Shown piece by piece: positions 36,910 to 46,410 of a stretch of DNA of 49,050 nt. The notes beneath the pieces are model-generated. The model ran no database searches, had not been told where the DNA came from, and was given only the letters and a program-made list of their open reading frames with translations. The DNA is taken from NCBI GenBank assembly GCA_016194305.1, contig JACQBW010000020.1, positions 1-49,050 of the forward strand, written 5' to 3'. This DNA comes from Nitrospirota bacterium. Its GTDB lineage: Bacteria > Nitrospirota > Nitrospiria > JACQBW01. Position 1 is the stretch's first letter, and each line of letters begins with the position of its first letter. The translations under genes were made by a program, and so were the position numbers.

Positions 36910-37683
36910 ATGCTTCTGACTGTTGACATTGGCAATTCCAATATCGTATTGGGACTGTTTCAGAAGAAACTTCTGATGGGAGAGTGGCGGATCTCCTCAC
37001 AACCTTATCGGACAGTCGATGAATATGCGATACTCATGGAAGACCTCTTTTCGTTGAAAAAGTTCCTTCCCGATGAGATTGATCGAGTGATCCTCTCATC
37101 TGTGGTCCCTCCTCTCACCCCCGTTTTTAAGGAGATTTCCGAAAAATATTTTCATACAGATCCAATGGTCGTCACAGATCAACTTAAACTCGGACTCTCC
37201 TTTTGTTATGAAAATCCCGGCGAAATAGGGGCCGACCGAATGGTCAATGCGGTAGCCGGTTTTCAACTTTATGGCGGGCCTTTAATTATCGTCGATTTCG
37301 GAACTGCCACCACTTTTTGCAGTATTTCCAAAAAAGGAGAATACCGCGGAGGGGTCATCGCGCCGGGTCTCCAGATTTCTGCGGAAGCGTTGTTTCAGAG
37401 GGCAGCCAAACTTCCCCGCATCGAACTGGTCAAACCCGAGAAGGTGATCGGTAAAGATACAATCACGAGTATGCAGTCTGGTATCATCCTCGGTTATGTC
37501 GGACTCGTTGAAAAATTAATCGAAAAAATAAAGAAAGAGACCGGAGAAAAAGCAAAAGTCATCGCAACAGGCGGTTTGGCGGGACTTATCGCACCGGAAA
37601 CCCGGTCGATCGATCAGGTCAATCCAAATCTAACTTTGGAAGGATTGCGGATTATCTCTGAATTAAATCAAAAGAGTCATTAA
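36910..37683 (+). CDS. coaX: Type III pantothenate kinase
   Basis: First step of CoA synthesis, feedback-resistant CoaX class. 257 residues. [17 protein letters not shown] (phosphate loop), [16 protein letters not shown] (substrate Asp/Arg), [28 protein letters not shown] and ATGGLAGLI are all typical of the ASKHA fold. AGGG lies 9 nt before the ATG, just after palindromic copy 2. queF starts 11 nt after the stop. Confidence 0.96.
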   Translation: MLLTVDIGNSNIVLGLFQKKLLMGEWRISSQPYRTVDEYAILMEDLFSLKKFLPDEIDRVILSSVVPPLTPVFKEISEKYFHTDPMVVTDQLKLGLSFCYENPGEIGADRMVNAVAGFQLYGGPLIIVDFGTATTFCSISKKGEYRGGVIAPGLQISAEALFQRAAKLPRIELVKPEKVIGKDTITSMQSGIILGYVGLVEKLIEKIKKETGEKAKVIATGGLAGLIAPETRSIDQVNPNLTLEGLRIISELNQKSH

Positions 37684-37694
37684 GGAGAGTTGAG

Positions 37695-38072
37695 TTGAAA
37701 AATATCGGAAAACTGGAGACCTTCTCGAATCCAAATCCAGAGCGTGACTATGAAATTCAATTTGAATGCCCGGAATTCACCTGTCTCTGTCCGAGGACTG
37801 GTCAACCTGATTTTGCGACAATCAGAATCAACTATGTGCCGGATCAACTCTGTGTTGAATTGAAATCGTTGAAACTATATTTGTGGTCCTACCGAAATGA
37901 AGGGGCCTTTCACGAAGCTGTCACAAACAAGATAATGGATGATCTCGTTCAATCCCTAAACCCCCGGCAGATGAAAGTGACCGGAGATTTTTATGTCAGG
38001 GGGGGGATTCATACCATCGTCACAGTGACCCATTTTATGGAGGTCAGGAAGGGCAAAGGCGGGAAGGGTTAG
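37695..38072 (+). CDS. queF: NADPH-dependent 7-cyano-7-deazaguanine reductase QueF
   Basis: Makes preQ1 for tRNA queuosine. Short, unimodular type (125 residues). Catalytic Cys32 and Asp39 in [11 protein letters not shown]; substrate Glu in [21 protein letters not shown]. The start is TTG 37695 with AGGAGAG 7 nt upstream (TAAGGAGAGTTGAGTTG). The tail [11 protein letters not shown] is a short Lys/Gly extension beyond the family norm. queC, queD and queE are not here. It converges with thiC. Confidence 0.94.
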   Translation: MKNIGKLETFSNPNPERDYEIQFECPEFTCLCPRTGQPDFATIRINYVPDQLCVELKSLKLYLWSYRNEGAFHEAVTNKIMDDLVQSLNPRQMKVTGDFYVRGGIHTIVTVTHFMEVRKGKGGKG

Positions 38073-38105
38073 AGTGTAAAATCCTTCACCCTGACGCTTC
38101 ACGCC

Positions 38106-39893
<1,788 letters not shown>

Positions 39894-39945
39894 TCAAATA
39901 AAATGATTCCCTGCTTCTGTCATGAAACGGGTCATCCATGAAGAC

Positions 39946-39982
39946 AAAAAAAAACCGAGTCAACTTTTCAGGGACACGGTTT
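39946..39982 (-). terminator. Expression-platform terminator of the TPP riboswitch
   Basis: On the minus strand AACCG-T-GTC pairs with GAC-T-CGGTT (one mismatch) around an 11-nt loop, followed by nine T. It lies between the aptamer and thiC, so TPP binding likely favours termination. Confidence 0.75.
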
Positions 39983-39997
39983 CATTTGAATATTATT

Positions 39998-40091
39998 AAC
40001 CGCTTCCCTTCGCTGGCATTATCCAGAGCAGGTTCAAAGGGTTGTCCTTTCATCATTGAAAGACTCTCAGCCTGGGGCACCCCTTGCGAAA
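39998..40091 (-). ncRNA. TPP riboswitch (THI box) controlling thiC
   Basis: Minus-strand sequence contains GGGGTGCCC, CTGAGAG and ACCCTTGAACCTG followed by CTGGATAATGCCAGCGAAGG, the conserved THI-box blocks in order. An outer CGC/GCG pair closes P1. It sits 117 nt upstream of thiC. The family is well known and the match is unambiguous. Confidence 0.95.
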
Positions 40092-40102
40092 ATATAGTTT
40101 TG

Positions 40103-40132
40103 ATTTTAAGCTTGTCTTTTATCCGAAGTCAA
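40103..40132 (-). promoter_or_regulatory. Putative sigma70 promoter of the thiC leader
   Basis: Minus-strand TTGACT (40132-40127), 18-bp spacer, TAAAAT (40108-40103). The start would be near 40096, just before the riboswitch. Confidence 0.6.
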
Positions 40133-40140
40133 ATTAATTA

Positions 40141-40532
40141 GCTCTTAATTCGGTGTAGGTCTAATGAATGGAGATGGAAGAAACGAGGTTATGTGATTGA
40201 AGAGCCAAAAAGGGTCTAACAGTTAAACCTTGAAATTCTATTTTCTACAGATGCTGATGAAGGGTAATTACCACACAGACTGACATGATCAATAGGAAAA
40301 ACTCTCCCAAAATGGACTCCTTTTGCTAATAGGTTCAAACGCGGTCGTAAACAACCCTAATATATAGCAATTTCCTTGCCAGATGCAATTTAATTCTAAA
40401 TTATTGATTATAAAGGAATTTAAAGCTAGATGAACATGGGAAGATTTCACTCATTCGTATTCCGCAGAAAAACCTCGAATATTCTGGCAAAAAGGGAAAT
40501 TATTTTCCTTTTATTCTCTGACATTTCTATGT
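40141..40532. other. Non-coding stretch, nothing recognised
   Basis: About 390 nt between the thiC promoter and repeat copy C. No ORF with a ribosome site, no strong hairpin, and no obvious decayed gene was seen; base composition is AT-rich. Confidence 0.5.
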
Positions 40533-40706
40533 CAGGTTGCTCAAAAACTTACAAATGCCCCCTAACGGGGACTTCGGTATTTTGAAATTTTAAAAAGGAA
40601 GGTCGTGTGGCACCGGCAGCTTTGAGAACGACGCAGACGTCCTTTGTCGGTACGTAGAGGAGACCGAAAAGCGAGAACAAAACAGTTGAATTTTTTCAGC
40701 AACCTG
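40533..40706 (-). repeat. Structured stop-adjacent repeat, copy C
   Basis: 174 bp. On the minus strand it opens CAGGTTGCTGAAAAA and closes TTTTTGAGCAACCTG; the ends pair with one mismatch. Shared with copies A and B: TTGTTCTCG after the left end and the GTCCCC-GTTA-GGGGGC hairpin near the right. It is the most divergent copy. It begins 4 nt after the stop of the TraF_2-like gene, on the same strand. Confidence 0.75.
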
Positions 40707-40709
40707 CTC

Positions 40710-42254
40710 TTAGAAAAGCATGGAGAGGGCAAATTCCCCTCTCGCCTCATTTGGCACCGAGTCCGAATCAATCTGACTGCTCTTACTCCCCATTGCCGCT
40801 CCAATATCAAGATTCATTAACCAAAAATTGAAGCCCAACCCCACTGTATAAACCGGTCCAATATCGCTCTCAGCAAGATTCTTATAAATACCCCCGCGGA
40901 TTTGCAGAAATTTAAGTACGTTGAGTTCTAGGCCTCCAGCGAGATTTTGATACTTATAATCCCCTCCTGAAATTGTCGAGTCATTCCGAGTAAGATCCAA
41001 ATCCGCAGCTAACATGAGAAAACTGAGCGGTTTATAAGCAACGCCAGTACGAACCTGTGGAAGCTCCCGAATTGAATCGTCGGGTCCCCCGGACGGCAGG
41101 GAGGGCATGGCGAATGAAGGTCCATTCAGGTTTCGTCCGACCATTCCAAACCGAAGTTTGTCACCGAATCGATATAAAATTCCCAAATCCAGGCCAAAAT
41201 TCTGGCTCTCCTTGTAACTATTCGGACTATCCTTTGCCGCAGTTAATTGATCGCCAAATTTCTTATCAAATACCGGAACTGAAACCTGGTACGCCTTCCC
41301 TTGCATAAATTTGAGATTACCTCCAACGGCAAAATCTGTTGTGATGGATCTTCCGTAGGTCAATGGAATCTCCGAAACAATTATTCCTCTGAAAATGAGA
41401 GCCGAACGATTATTGGCCAATGCCCCGCCCGACGGTGCATTATTCGCAAGTTGTGCCGTGGTCAAGAGATCAGCGGAAGCAGCGCTAGGAGATGGAACAC
41501 TTGCGCCGGGAACAGCTGCTGCTGCTGTAAGGGCACAATCGGCTGAAGTCACATAGTTAGTGGCCTGGGTACTACTCCAGTTTGCGAGATTTTGAATCTG
41601 ACTAATCAAACCTGCAGGATTCGAAATATAACCTCCCGTACAGGGCGACGTTGCAAAAAATGAGTTTGTAGCGCTATTGAATTGACTCATAAAATTTCCG
41701 GAAGTTCCGGTAGAAATATTGGCCAGATCAAGACTTGGAATTGCAGACAAATCCCAGAACTGGTATCCACCTATTCCGAAATGTCCAAACTGGATTCTTA
41801 ATCCCCCTTCGTTTAAGACCGTAACAGCTCGATTCGGATTGTCACCAAACACTTTCAGTTCGTTAACCAACTCAACAAATTCGCTGACCTGACTGGCCGT
41901 AAGGGTCGCATTTCCGTTTATTGCCGTCTGTAACGCACCAAAATCATGTTTTTCGATAGCGCTGATTTCCGAACCCATATCTTCATGAATTTGGGCTCCA
42001 ACCCCGGCATTGACCTCCCAACTCCACTTTCTCTTGCCGTAATCTCCCCCTTCGGAATCTTTAAAAAAACCAAAAGCCGCCGGATTCCAATAATCCGCTG
42101 TGGCGTCATTTGCGACCGCCACATTGGCTCCACCCATTCCGAGTGCCCTGGGCCCAACGATACTCCATTCCCTAGCGTCGATGGAATGCGCCGATAGGAA
42201 CGAAACCCCCAAAATAAACATAATGAAACCACCTATTCGTTTAATCTTAATCAT
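40710..42254 (-). CDS. Outer-membrane beta-barrel protein, TraF_2/PorV/FadL-like
   Basis: 514 residues. A signal peptide (about 1-26, ending SIDAREW) is followed by VGPRALGMGGANVAVANDATADYWNPAA when read through, i.e. the RALGMGGANVAVANDA and YWNPAAFG signature of the TraF_2 and PorV group. The C-terminal half has alternating beta strands and ends in Phe (GEFALSMLF), as outer-membrane barrels do. About residues 200-270 form an Ala/Ser/Asn-rich low-complexity insert (AAAAVPGASVPSPSAASADL). Function is unknown; a role in conjugation is not implied here since no transfer genes are nearby. Confidence 0.75.
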   Translation of the reverse strand: MIKIKRIGGFIMFILGVSFLSAHSIDAREWSIVGPRALGMGGANVAVANDATADYWNPAAFGFFKDSEGGDYGKRKWSWEVNAGVGAQIHEDMGSEISAIEKHDFGALQTAINGNATLTASQVSEFVELVNELKVFGDNPNRAVTVLNEGGLRIQFGHFGIGGYQFWDLSAIPSLDLANISTGTSGNFMSQFNSATNSFFATSPCTGGYISNPAGLISQIQNLANWSSTQATNYVTSADCALTAAAAVPGASVPSPSAASADLLTTAQLANNAPSGGALANNRSALIFRGIIVSEIPLTYGRSITTDFAVGGNLKFMQGKAYQVSVPVFDKKFGDQLTAAKDSPNSYKESQNFGLDLGILYRFGDKLRFGMVGRNLNGPSFAMPSLPSGGPDDSIRELPQVRTGVAYKPLSFLMLAADLDLTRNDSTISGGDYKYQNLAGGLELNVLKFLQIRGGIYKNLAESDIGPVYTVGLGFNFWLMNLDIGAAMGSKSSQIDSDSVPNEARGEFALSMLF

Positions 42255-42306
42255 TATTAAATACCCCTTTCTCAGAAGATGGTATTAAGATAAAATCTGG
42301 TTATTT

Positions 42307-42474
42307 CAGGCTGTTCAAAAGGCTTCAGTTGTCCCCTGCCGAGGACTTCCTCATTCAAACCTTCAAGTTGAGGGTCGCTAGCCGCTGGAGTGAGGCAACC
42401 GGAGTGTACAGGGTTAGTACATGAGGATTGCCGAGCGACGAGAACAATGCAAATGATGCATTTTCAACAGCCTG
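42307..42474 (-). repeat. Structured stop-adjacent repeat, copy B
   Basis: 168 bp. Minus strand opens CAGGCTGTTGAAAA and closes TTTTGAACAGCCTG; pairing has one mismatch. Blocks TTGTTCTCGTC, CTCGGCAA, CTCCGGTTGCCTC, CGACCCTCAAC and GAGGAAGTCCTCGGCAGG are in the same order as in copy A. It begins 6 nt after the lipoprotein stop, on the same strand. Confidence 0.85.
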
Positions 42475-42480
42475 TCCTCA

Positions 42481-43056
42481 TTAATGAGGCATTTCTTTAA
42501 AAAGCAAAGTAAGCAAATCATCGGTTAAATTCGCCAATTTTGGTTTGAAAATCGTATATTCTTCAATCAGTTCGTGATTTGCCTTCCAAATGACTGTCCC
42601 TTTGGAACTGTCGATCAGCTTAACTCCCAAGCCCACTCGGGCCACTTTGTTCCCGTCCTGCCGTCCGTATCCCCACGAGGTGACATAAGTCAGAAACAGA
42701 GCTTCCGCGCTTAAACTTTCCCTAAGCTTTTCGGACAGGTTCGGATCAGAAACGCCAAGCGTGTTGAGTTGCTGGATATATTTCCCCAGACTGTCGGAAA
42801 GTTCACCCGACTGGATCATCTGGGATTTAACGTTTCCGGCATCCACCACATTGGAAAACCATTTCGTTTTAACCAGCTTACTCGAAACCGCATTCTCAAC
42901 GACCTCCCGGGAGGACTCGTGTTCACCGATAGTTGCCGGCAGAACAGCGATGGTTCTGGGGTGAAAATGTTTCGAATCCGGGCTTAACTGACTATAATTG
43001 ATACTCGAACATCCCGATAGAAAAACAACGGCCCAAATTATAACAAATGGCTTCAA
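42481..43056 (-). CDS. Lipoprotein, GNA1162/DUF799-like
   Basis: 191 residues. Signal peptide with lipobox LSGC (Cys16), so the mature protein is lipid-anchored in the envelope. The pattern RTIAVLPATIGEHESSREVVENAVSSKLV is split as RTIAVLPATI and SREVVENAVSSKL, then VVDAGNVKSQM, ALFLTYVTSWGYG and GLGVKLIDSSKGTVIWKA: this resembles the CsgG/GNA1162/LpoB-like fold. The family has diverse roles in outer-membrane assemblies; no specific role is claimed. Confidence 0.75.
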   Translation of the reverse strand: MKPFVIIWAVVFLSGCSSINYSQLSPDSKHFHPRTIAVLPATIGEHESSREVVENAVSSKLVKTKWFSNVVDAGNVKSQMIQSGELSDSLGKYIQQLNTLGVSDPNLSEKLRESLSAEALFLTYVTSWGYGRQDGNKVARVGLGVKLIDSSKGTVIWKANHELIEEYTIFKPKLANLTDDLLTLLFKEMPH

Positions 43057-43084
43057 CCCCTCACCCGACCTATTTCCCTCTATA

Positions 43085-43426
43085 TCAATTCGATTTTGTT
43101 TCCCGGATCAGATTTACTTTAGCAGCCATAATAAAATCATTTTCATGAAGTCCTTTGATCTTGTGTGTATAAAAAGTAACCACGCTGTATCCCCAACCCA
43201 GAGTCAAATCAGGATGATGTCCCTCGGCTTCAGCAAGTTCACCCACTTGACTGACAAACCGGAGAGCAGACGCAAAATCACTGAAATAAAACTTTCTCTC
43301 AATCCGATCGGGTTCCTTTTTGAGAACCCAGTCCGGTATTTCAAGCAGGAGTTTTTCCGCTTCTTCTTGTTTCAAAGGTGGAATCCCTCCCCGGCAGGGA
43401 ACACACTTTTTTGTGTTCAGCGGCAT
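43085..43426 (-). CDS. phhB: 4a-hydroxytetrahydrobiopterin dehydratase (PCD/PhhB)
   Basis: Dehydrates pterin-4a-carbinolamine, recycling tetrahydrobiopterin. 113 residues; active-site block EGHHPDLTLGWGYSVVTFYTH with the His pair, and PDWVLKKEPDRIERKFYFSDF before it. ATG 43426 has AGGAGAGG 4 nt upstream and begins MPLNTKKCVPCRGG, the usual N-terminus; the upstream extension to 43468 is not needed. No phenylalanine hydroxylase gene is in the window. Confidence 0.93.
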   Translation of the reverse strand: MPLNTKKCVPCRGGIPPLKQEEAEKLLLEIPDWVLKKEPDRIERKFYFSDFASALRFVSQVGELAEAEGHHPDLTLGWGYSVVTFYTHKIKGLHENDFIMAAKVNLIRETKSN

Positions 43427-43436
43427 TGAGCCTCTC

Positions 43437-43604
43437 CTATCCTTTTGGAGTATTATTCTTTTCCACAAACTTCCTGATATCTTCGAGATGATCCAAAATC
43501 AATTTGGCCTTTTTAACTCCAAATTGAAATGGAAATTTATCGTCAGGTCCCTGACTCAGGACGATCATCGGATTTCCTTTAAATTCTGATTCGGACGCGG
43601 GCAT
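43437..43604 (-). CDS. Small conserved-looking protein, 55 aa
   Basis: Reads MPASESEFKGNPMIVLSQ..., then GPDDKFPFQFGVKKAKLILDH, which I split for brevity as GPDDKFPFQFG and VKKAKLILDHLEDIRKFV. ATG 43604 has AAGGAG 9 nt upstream and the gene ends 10 nt before phhB, whose ribosome site lies in that gap. It looks like a real small gene in an operon with phhB. No function is recognised; the pattern GNPMIVLSQGPDD plus a Lys-rich helix seems familiar as a hypothetical family but I cannot name it. Confidence 0.7.
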   Translation of the reverse strand: MPASESEFKGNPMIVLSQGPDDKFPFQFGVKKAKLILDHLEDIRKFVEKNNTPKG

Positions 43605-43677
43605 ATCAGGTTACTCCTTCTTTTTGAGGTTAAATCTCGGATAGCGCATTTAAAATCTTTTTGCTATCGTATTAAAT

Positions 43678-43896
43678 ATGAAGGTGACTGTCAAAGTAAA
43701 ACCGAACGCTAAGTCAGATAAATTGGTAGAATTGTCGCAAACTGAATTTTCCGCTTCGGTCAAAGCGCCCCCACAAGACGGTAAGGCGAATTCAGCTCTT
43801 ATTGAACTGTTGTCAAACCATTTTAAGGTGCCCAGGAAACAGATCAGTCTCCTGAGAGGCGCGTCATCCAGGAATAAATTATTTGAAATTCTATAA
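43678..43896 (+). CDS. DUF167 family protein (YggU-like)
   Basis: 72 residues: VKVKPNAKSDKLVELSQ, SVKAPPQDGKANSALIELLS and KQISLLRGASSRNKLFEI, the DUF167 pattern. Function unknown in the family. The final 6 nt overlap the 3' end of the convergent Nfu-type gene. Confidence 0.88.
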   Translation: MKVTVKVKPNAKSDKLVELSQTEFSASVKAPPQDGKANSALIELLSNHFKVPRKQISLLRGASSRNKLFEIL

Positions 43897-44157
43897 CGAT
43901 TTTAAAATGTCCATCACTTTGGGAACGATAACGCCCCAGTTTCCTCCAGGCATCTTATTTACCGAGACGAAATTCTCCATCATGAATACGCCGACCAGTC
44001 CGTCAATTTCAAAAAGCCTTGCGGCGATCTCTGATTTCTCCGCCTCCTCCTTGCTATTAAAAATCTCCATCCCGCTTTGAACAACCTGCTTGCTGAAAAC
44101 AAATTTCATGCTATTCGGATTGGGTGTAGGTTGAAACCGGATCGGATTCTCCTTCAT
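43891..44157 (-). CDS. Nfu/NifU N-terminal-domain-only protein
   Basis: 88 residues: RFQPTPNPNSMKFVFSKQVV, EKSEIAARLFEIDGLVGVFM and NFVSVNKMPGGNWGVIVPKV match the Nfu N-terminal domain (PF08712). The C-terminal NifU domain with the CxxC Fe-S site is absent, so it may be a partner rather than a carrier. It starts 5 nt after lipA, which suggests a role near the lipoyl synthase auxiliary cluster. Confidence 0.85.
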   Translation of the reverse strand: MKENPIRFQPTPNPNSMKFVFSKQVVQSGMEIFNSKEEAEKSEIAARLFEIDGLVGVFMMENFVSVNKMPGGNWGVIVPKVMDILKSL

Positions 44158-44162
44158 TTTAA

Positions 44163-45023
44163 CTATACCCTTTTGGCTTGTTCGTCTGCATGGTATGAAC
44201 TTCGAACCAAGGGACCGGATTCAACGTGAGGGATGCCGAGTTCTTCTCCCATTTTTTTCAACTGGACAAACTCATCCGGAAGATAATAACGTTTAACAAC
44301 CAAATGATTTCGAGTCGGCTGAAGATATTGGCCTATTGTCAAAATATCGCATTTCAGGGCAACCAGATCTTCCATCACACGCTTGATTTCATCTTCGGTT
44401 TCGCCCAGCCCAATCATGATTCCCGTCTTGGTCAGGAGGTCTTTCTTCCTGGATTGCCGCAAAAGTTGAATGGAGCGACAATATTTCGCCTGAGGTCTAA
44501 CCCATGCGTACAACCGAGGAACTGTCTCCAGGTTATGGTTTAGAATATCGGGCCGGGCATCAAAAATTCTTGAAAGCGCGGTGTCTGAACCCTGAAAATC
44601 CGGAATGAGAACTTCAATCGTGGATTGAGGACTTTTTGCTCTGACTTCTTCAACGGTTCTGGCAAAGACCTCCGCTCCCCCGTCTTCCAGTTCGTCCCGA
44701 TTAACCGAAGTGATCACGACATGATTCAAGGCGAGCGCAGAGACCGCTTCGCCCACCCGGCGCGGTTCGTCCCAGTCCAGCTTCTGAGGCCTCCCGGTCG
44801 TTACCGCGCAGAAACCACAGCTTCGGGTACAGACGTCTCCCAGTATCATAAAGGTAGCCGTTCCCCTGCCCCAGCATTCCCAAAGATTGGGACAGCGAGC
44901 TTCTTCGCATACAGTATGGAGATCATACTGATTGAGCAGTGTTTTCATCCGCTGGAACTCTTGTCCGCTTTCCAATTTGATTTTAAACCAGGAAGGAAGA
45001 GGGAGCCGTTCTAAATGATTCAT
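44163..45023 (-). CDS. lipA: Lipoyl synthase
   Basis: Radical SAM enzyme inserting two sulfurs into octanoyl groups on lipoyl proteins. Auxiliary-cluster Cys are CEEARCPNLWEC, radical SAM Cys are CTRSCGFC, and the closing Ser is in VRSSYHADEQ. 286 residues from ATG 45023; a TTG at 45038 overlapping the Rieske stop would add five residues. Followed by the Nfu N-domain gene. lipB is not in the window. Confidence 0.96.
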   Translation of the reverse strand: MNHLERLPLPSWFKIKLESGQEFQRMKTLLNQYDLHTVCEEARCPNLWECWGRGTATFMILGDVCTRSCGFCAVTTGRPQKLDWDEPRRVGEAVSALALNHVVITSVNRDELEDGGAEVFARTVEEVRAKSPQSTIEVLIPDFQGSDTALSRIFDARPDILNHNLETVPRLYAWVRPQAKYCRSIQLLRQSRKKDLLTKTGIMIGLGETEDEIKRVMEDLVALKCDILTIGQYLQPTRNHLVVKRYYLPDEFVQLKKMGEELGIPHVESGPLVRSSYHADEQAKRV

Positions 45024-45034
45024 TTTCAAACCAA

Positions 45035-45403
45035 TCAATCCGCGTAAAGTTCTGTTGCCGTTGCCAAATCAAGGTAGATCGAATTTGACCGAATCGACAA
45101 GGGAAGAGGAAAAAGAGATTTGCCTTTGCAGGGACCTCCGGTACATTCGCCTGTTTCTGGTTGATATGTCGCGCCATGCGTCTTGCAGATCAATTCACTT
45201 TTCCCCGGGGTATAGAATTCATTGGTGTCCCAATCCAGCGTAATTCCCATATGGCGGCACCGATTGATATAACCATAATAGTGACCTTTTTCATTTATCA
45301 CGAACCCTTCGCACTTTTTTTCATTCAAATCAAATGTGAACTTGAAGGAATGTGAAGGGAGAATCGCTTCCGTCGAAACAATCAAGAGCTCCCTTTCAGA
45401 CAT
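45035..45403 (-). CDS. Rieske [2Fe-2S] domain protein
   Basis: 122 residues. Cluster ligands: Cys-x-His in NRCRHMG and Cys-x2-His in ICKTHGATYQ, the two Rieske boxes, with GKSLFPLPL after. No membrane anchor or catalytic domain, so a small soluble ferredoxin. ATG 45403 (MSERELLIV) has AAGGTGG 8 nt upstream and overlaps the deaminase gene by 8 nt; the long reading from 45475 lies inside that gene. Next gene is lipA. Confidence 0.87.
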   Translation of the reverse strand: MSERELLIVSTEAILPSHSFKFTFDLNEKKCEGFVINEKGHYYGYINRCRHMGITLDWDTNEFYTPGKSELICKTHGATYQPETGECTGGPCKGKSLFPLPLSIRSNSIYLDLATATELYAD

Positions 45404-46397
45404 GGATATGACCACCTTGATTTTGGTTTTTTTTGATGAAAGAGTATTTCCTGGATTCCTCGTGAATTTCAGCAATTTTTTGTGTCGTGAGTCGCCCGGT
45501 CAATTTTTCGTTCTCCTGGTTCTGGGATGTCCCTGACACGGTCGTATTGTCCGTACAAATCCCGATGGGAACGCCATAATCCAGAAATGTAAAAATGGGA
45601 TGTTCCTGCCCTGCCTTTACAGCCCCGGTCTGATAATTCGAGGTCCAACAGCATTCTACGAGAATTTTGTCAGCCGCTAACCTCTTGAGAAGTACTTTAT
45701 CCGTAACTGCCGAACATCCGTGTCCTATCCGGGTGGCCCCAAGATCGTCGATCGATTGCCAGATAAATTCGGGTCCCTCGTCTTCTCCCGCGTGGGCTGT
45801 CAATCCAAGGCCTCCCAACCTCGCAATCTGGAATGCCTCCTTAAAAAGCTTTGGCGGATTTCCCCTTTCAGCTCCGGCGATGTCGAATCCAATTACACCG
45901 GTCCTATCGTGAAGATGCTGGGCTTCGGCAATTGCCTGTCGTGCCAGTATTTTTGCGATGTGGGGCCCCTGGTGCCGCATCGCAATGATGATTAAACCGG
46001 CATCCACACCAAATTTGTCTTTCGCACGATTGATTCCCGTCAATACGGAACTGATGGATTGTCGGATAGTAAGTCCCGCATAGGTATGAATGATAGGAGA
46101 ATATCTCAATTCGATCAACTTAACTTTATTCTGGTTCGCTTTTTCAATAATGGACTCGACTACCCGGCTGATATTATCGTAGAACTGCGTAATCCATTGC
46201 GGATAATGGAATTTATCCAGATAGCGAAGAAGGGAACCCTTTTCCTCTTCCTGAAGCGTCAGGAGTTTTGCCATCTCCTCAATCGTTTCAACCGGATTGA
46301 GCTTATGTTTTTTCATGAGCTCCCAGGTTATTTCCACCGGAATCGAACCATCGACGTGCTGATGGAGTTCAATCTTTTCAATTTCTGAAATATTCAT
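45396..46397 (-). CDS. Adenosine deaminase family protein
   Basis: Metal-dependent amidohydrolase. Metal ligands: ELHQHVDGS (HxH), HAGED, RIGHGCS and ICTDNTTVSGT. 333 residues. The pattern fits adenosine deaminase, but the family includes aminodeoxyfutalosine and 6-aminodeoxyfutalosine deaminases and adenine deaminases, which cannot be separated by eye; hence no symbol. It starts 14 nt after the binding-protein gene and overlaps the Rieske gene. No mqn genes are nearby to decide. Confidence 0.85.
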   Translation of the reverse strand: MNISEIEKIELHQHVDGSIPVEITWELMKKHKLNPVETIEEMAKLLTLQEEEKGSLLRYLDKFHYPQWITQFYDNISRVVESIIEKANQNKVKLIELRYSPIIHTYAGLTIRQSISSVLTGINRAKDKFGVDAGLIIIAMRHQGPHIAKILARQAIAEAQHLHDRTGVIGFDIAGAERGNPPKLFKEAFQIARLGGLGLTAHAGEDEGPEFIWQSIDDLGATRIGHGCSAVTDKVLLKRLAADKILVECCWTSNYQTGAVKAGQEHPIFTFLDYGVPIGICTDNTTVSGTSQNQENEKLTGRLTTQKIAEIHEESRKYSFIKKNQNQGGHIHV

Positions 46398-46410
46398 TTA
46401 TTTTGAGCGC

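Noticed and set aside
40141-40532. Possible decayed gene in the thiC-TraF_2 gap
   Set aside because: No recognisable protein fragments in any frame that I could read, so only noted as empty.
43427-43468. 14-residue extension of PhhB
   Set aside because: It overlaps the 55-aa gene; ATG 43426 has AGGAGAGG.
45404-45475. 24-residue N-terminal extension of the Rieske protein
   Set aside because: It lies in the coding sequence of the deaminase gene and lacks a ribosome site; ATG 45403 has AAGGTGG.
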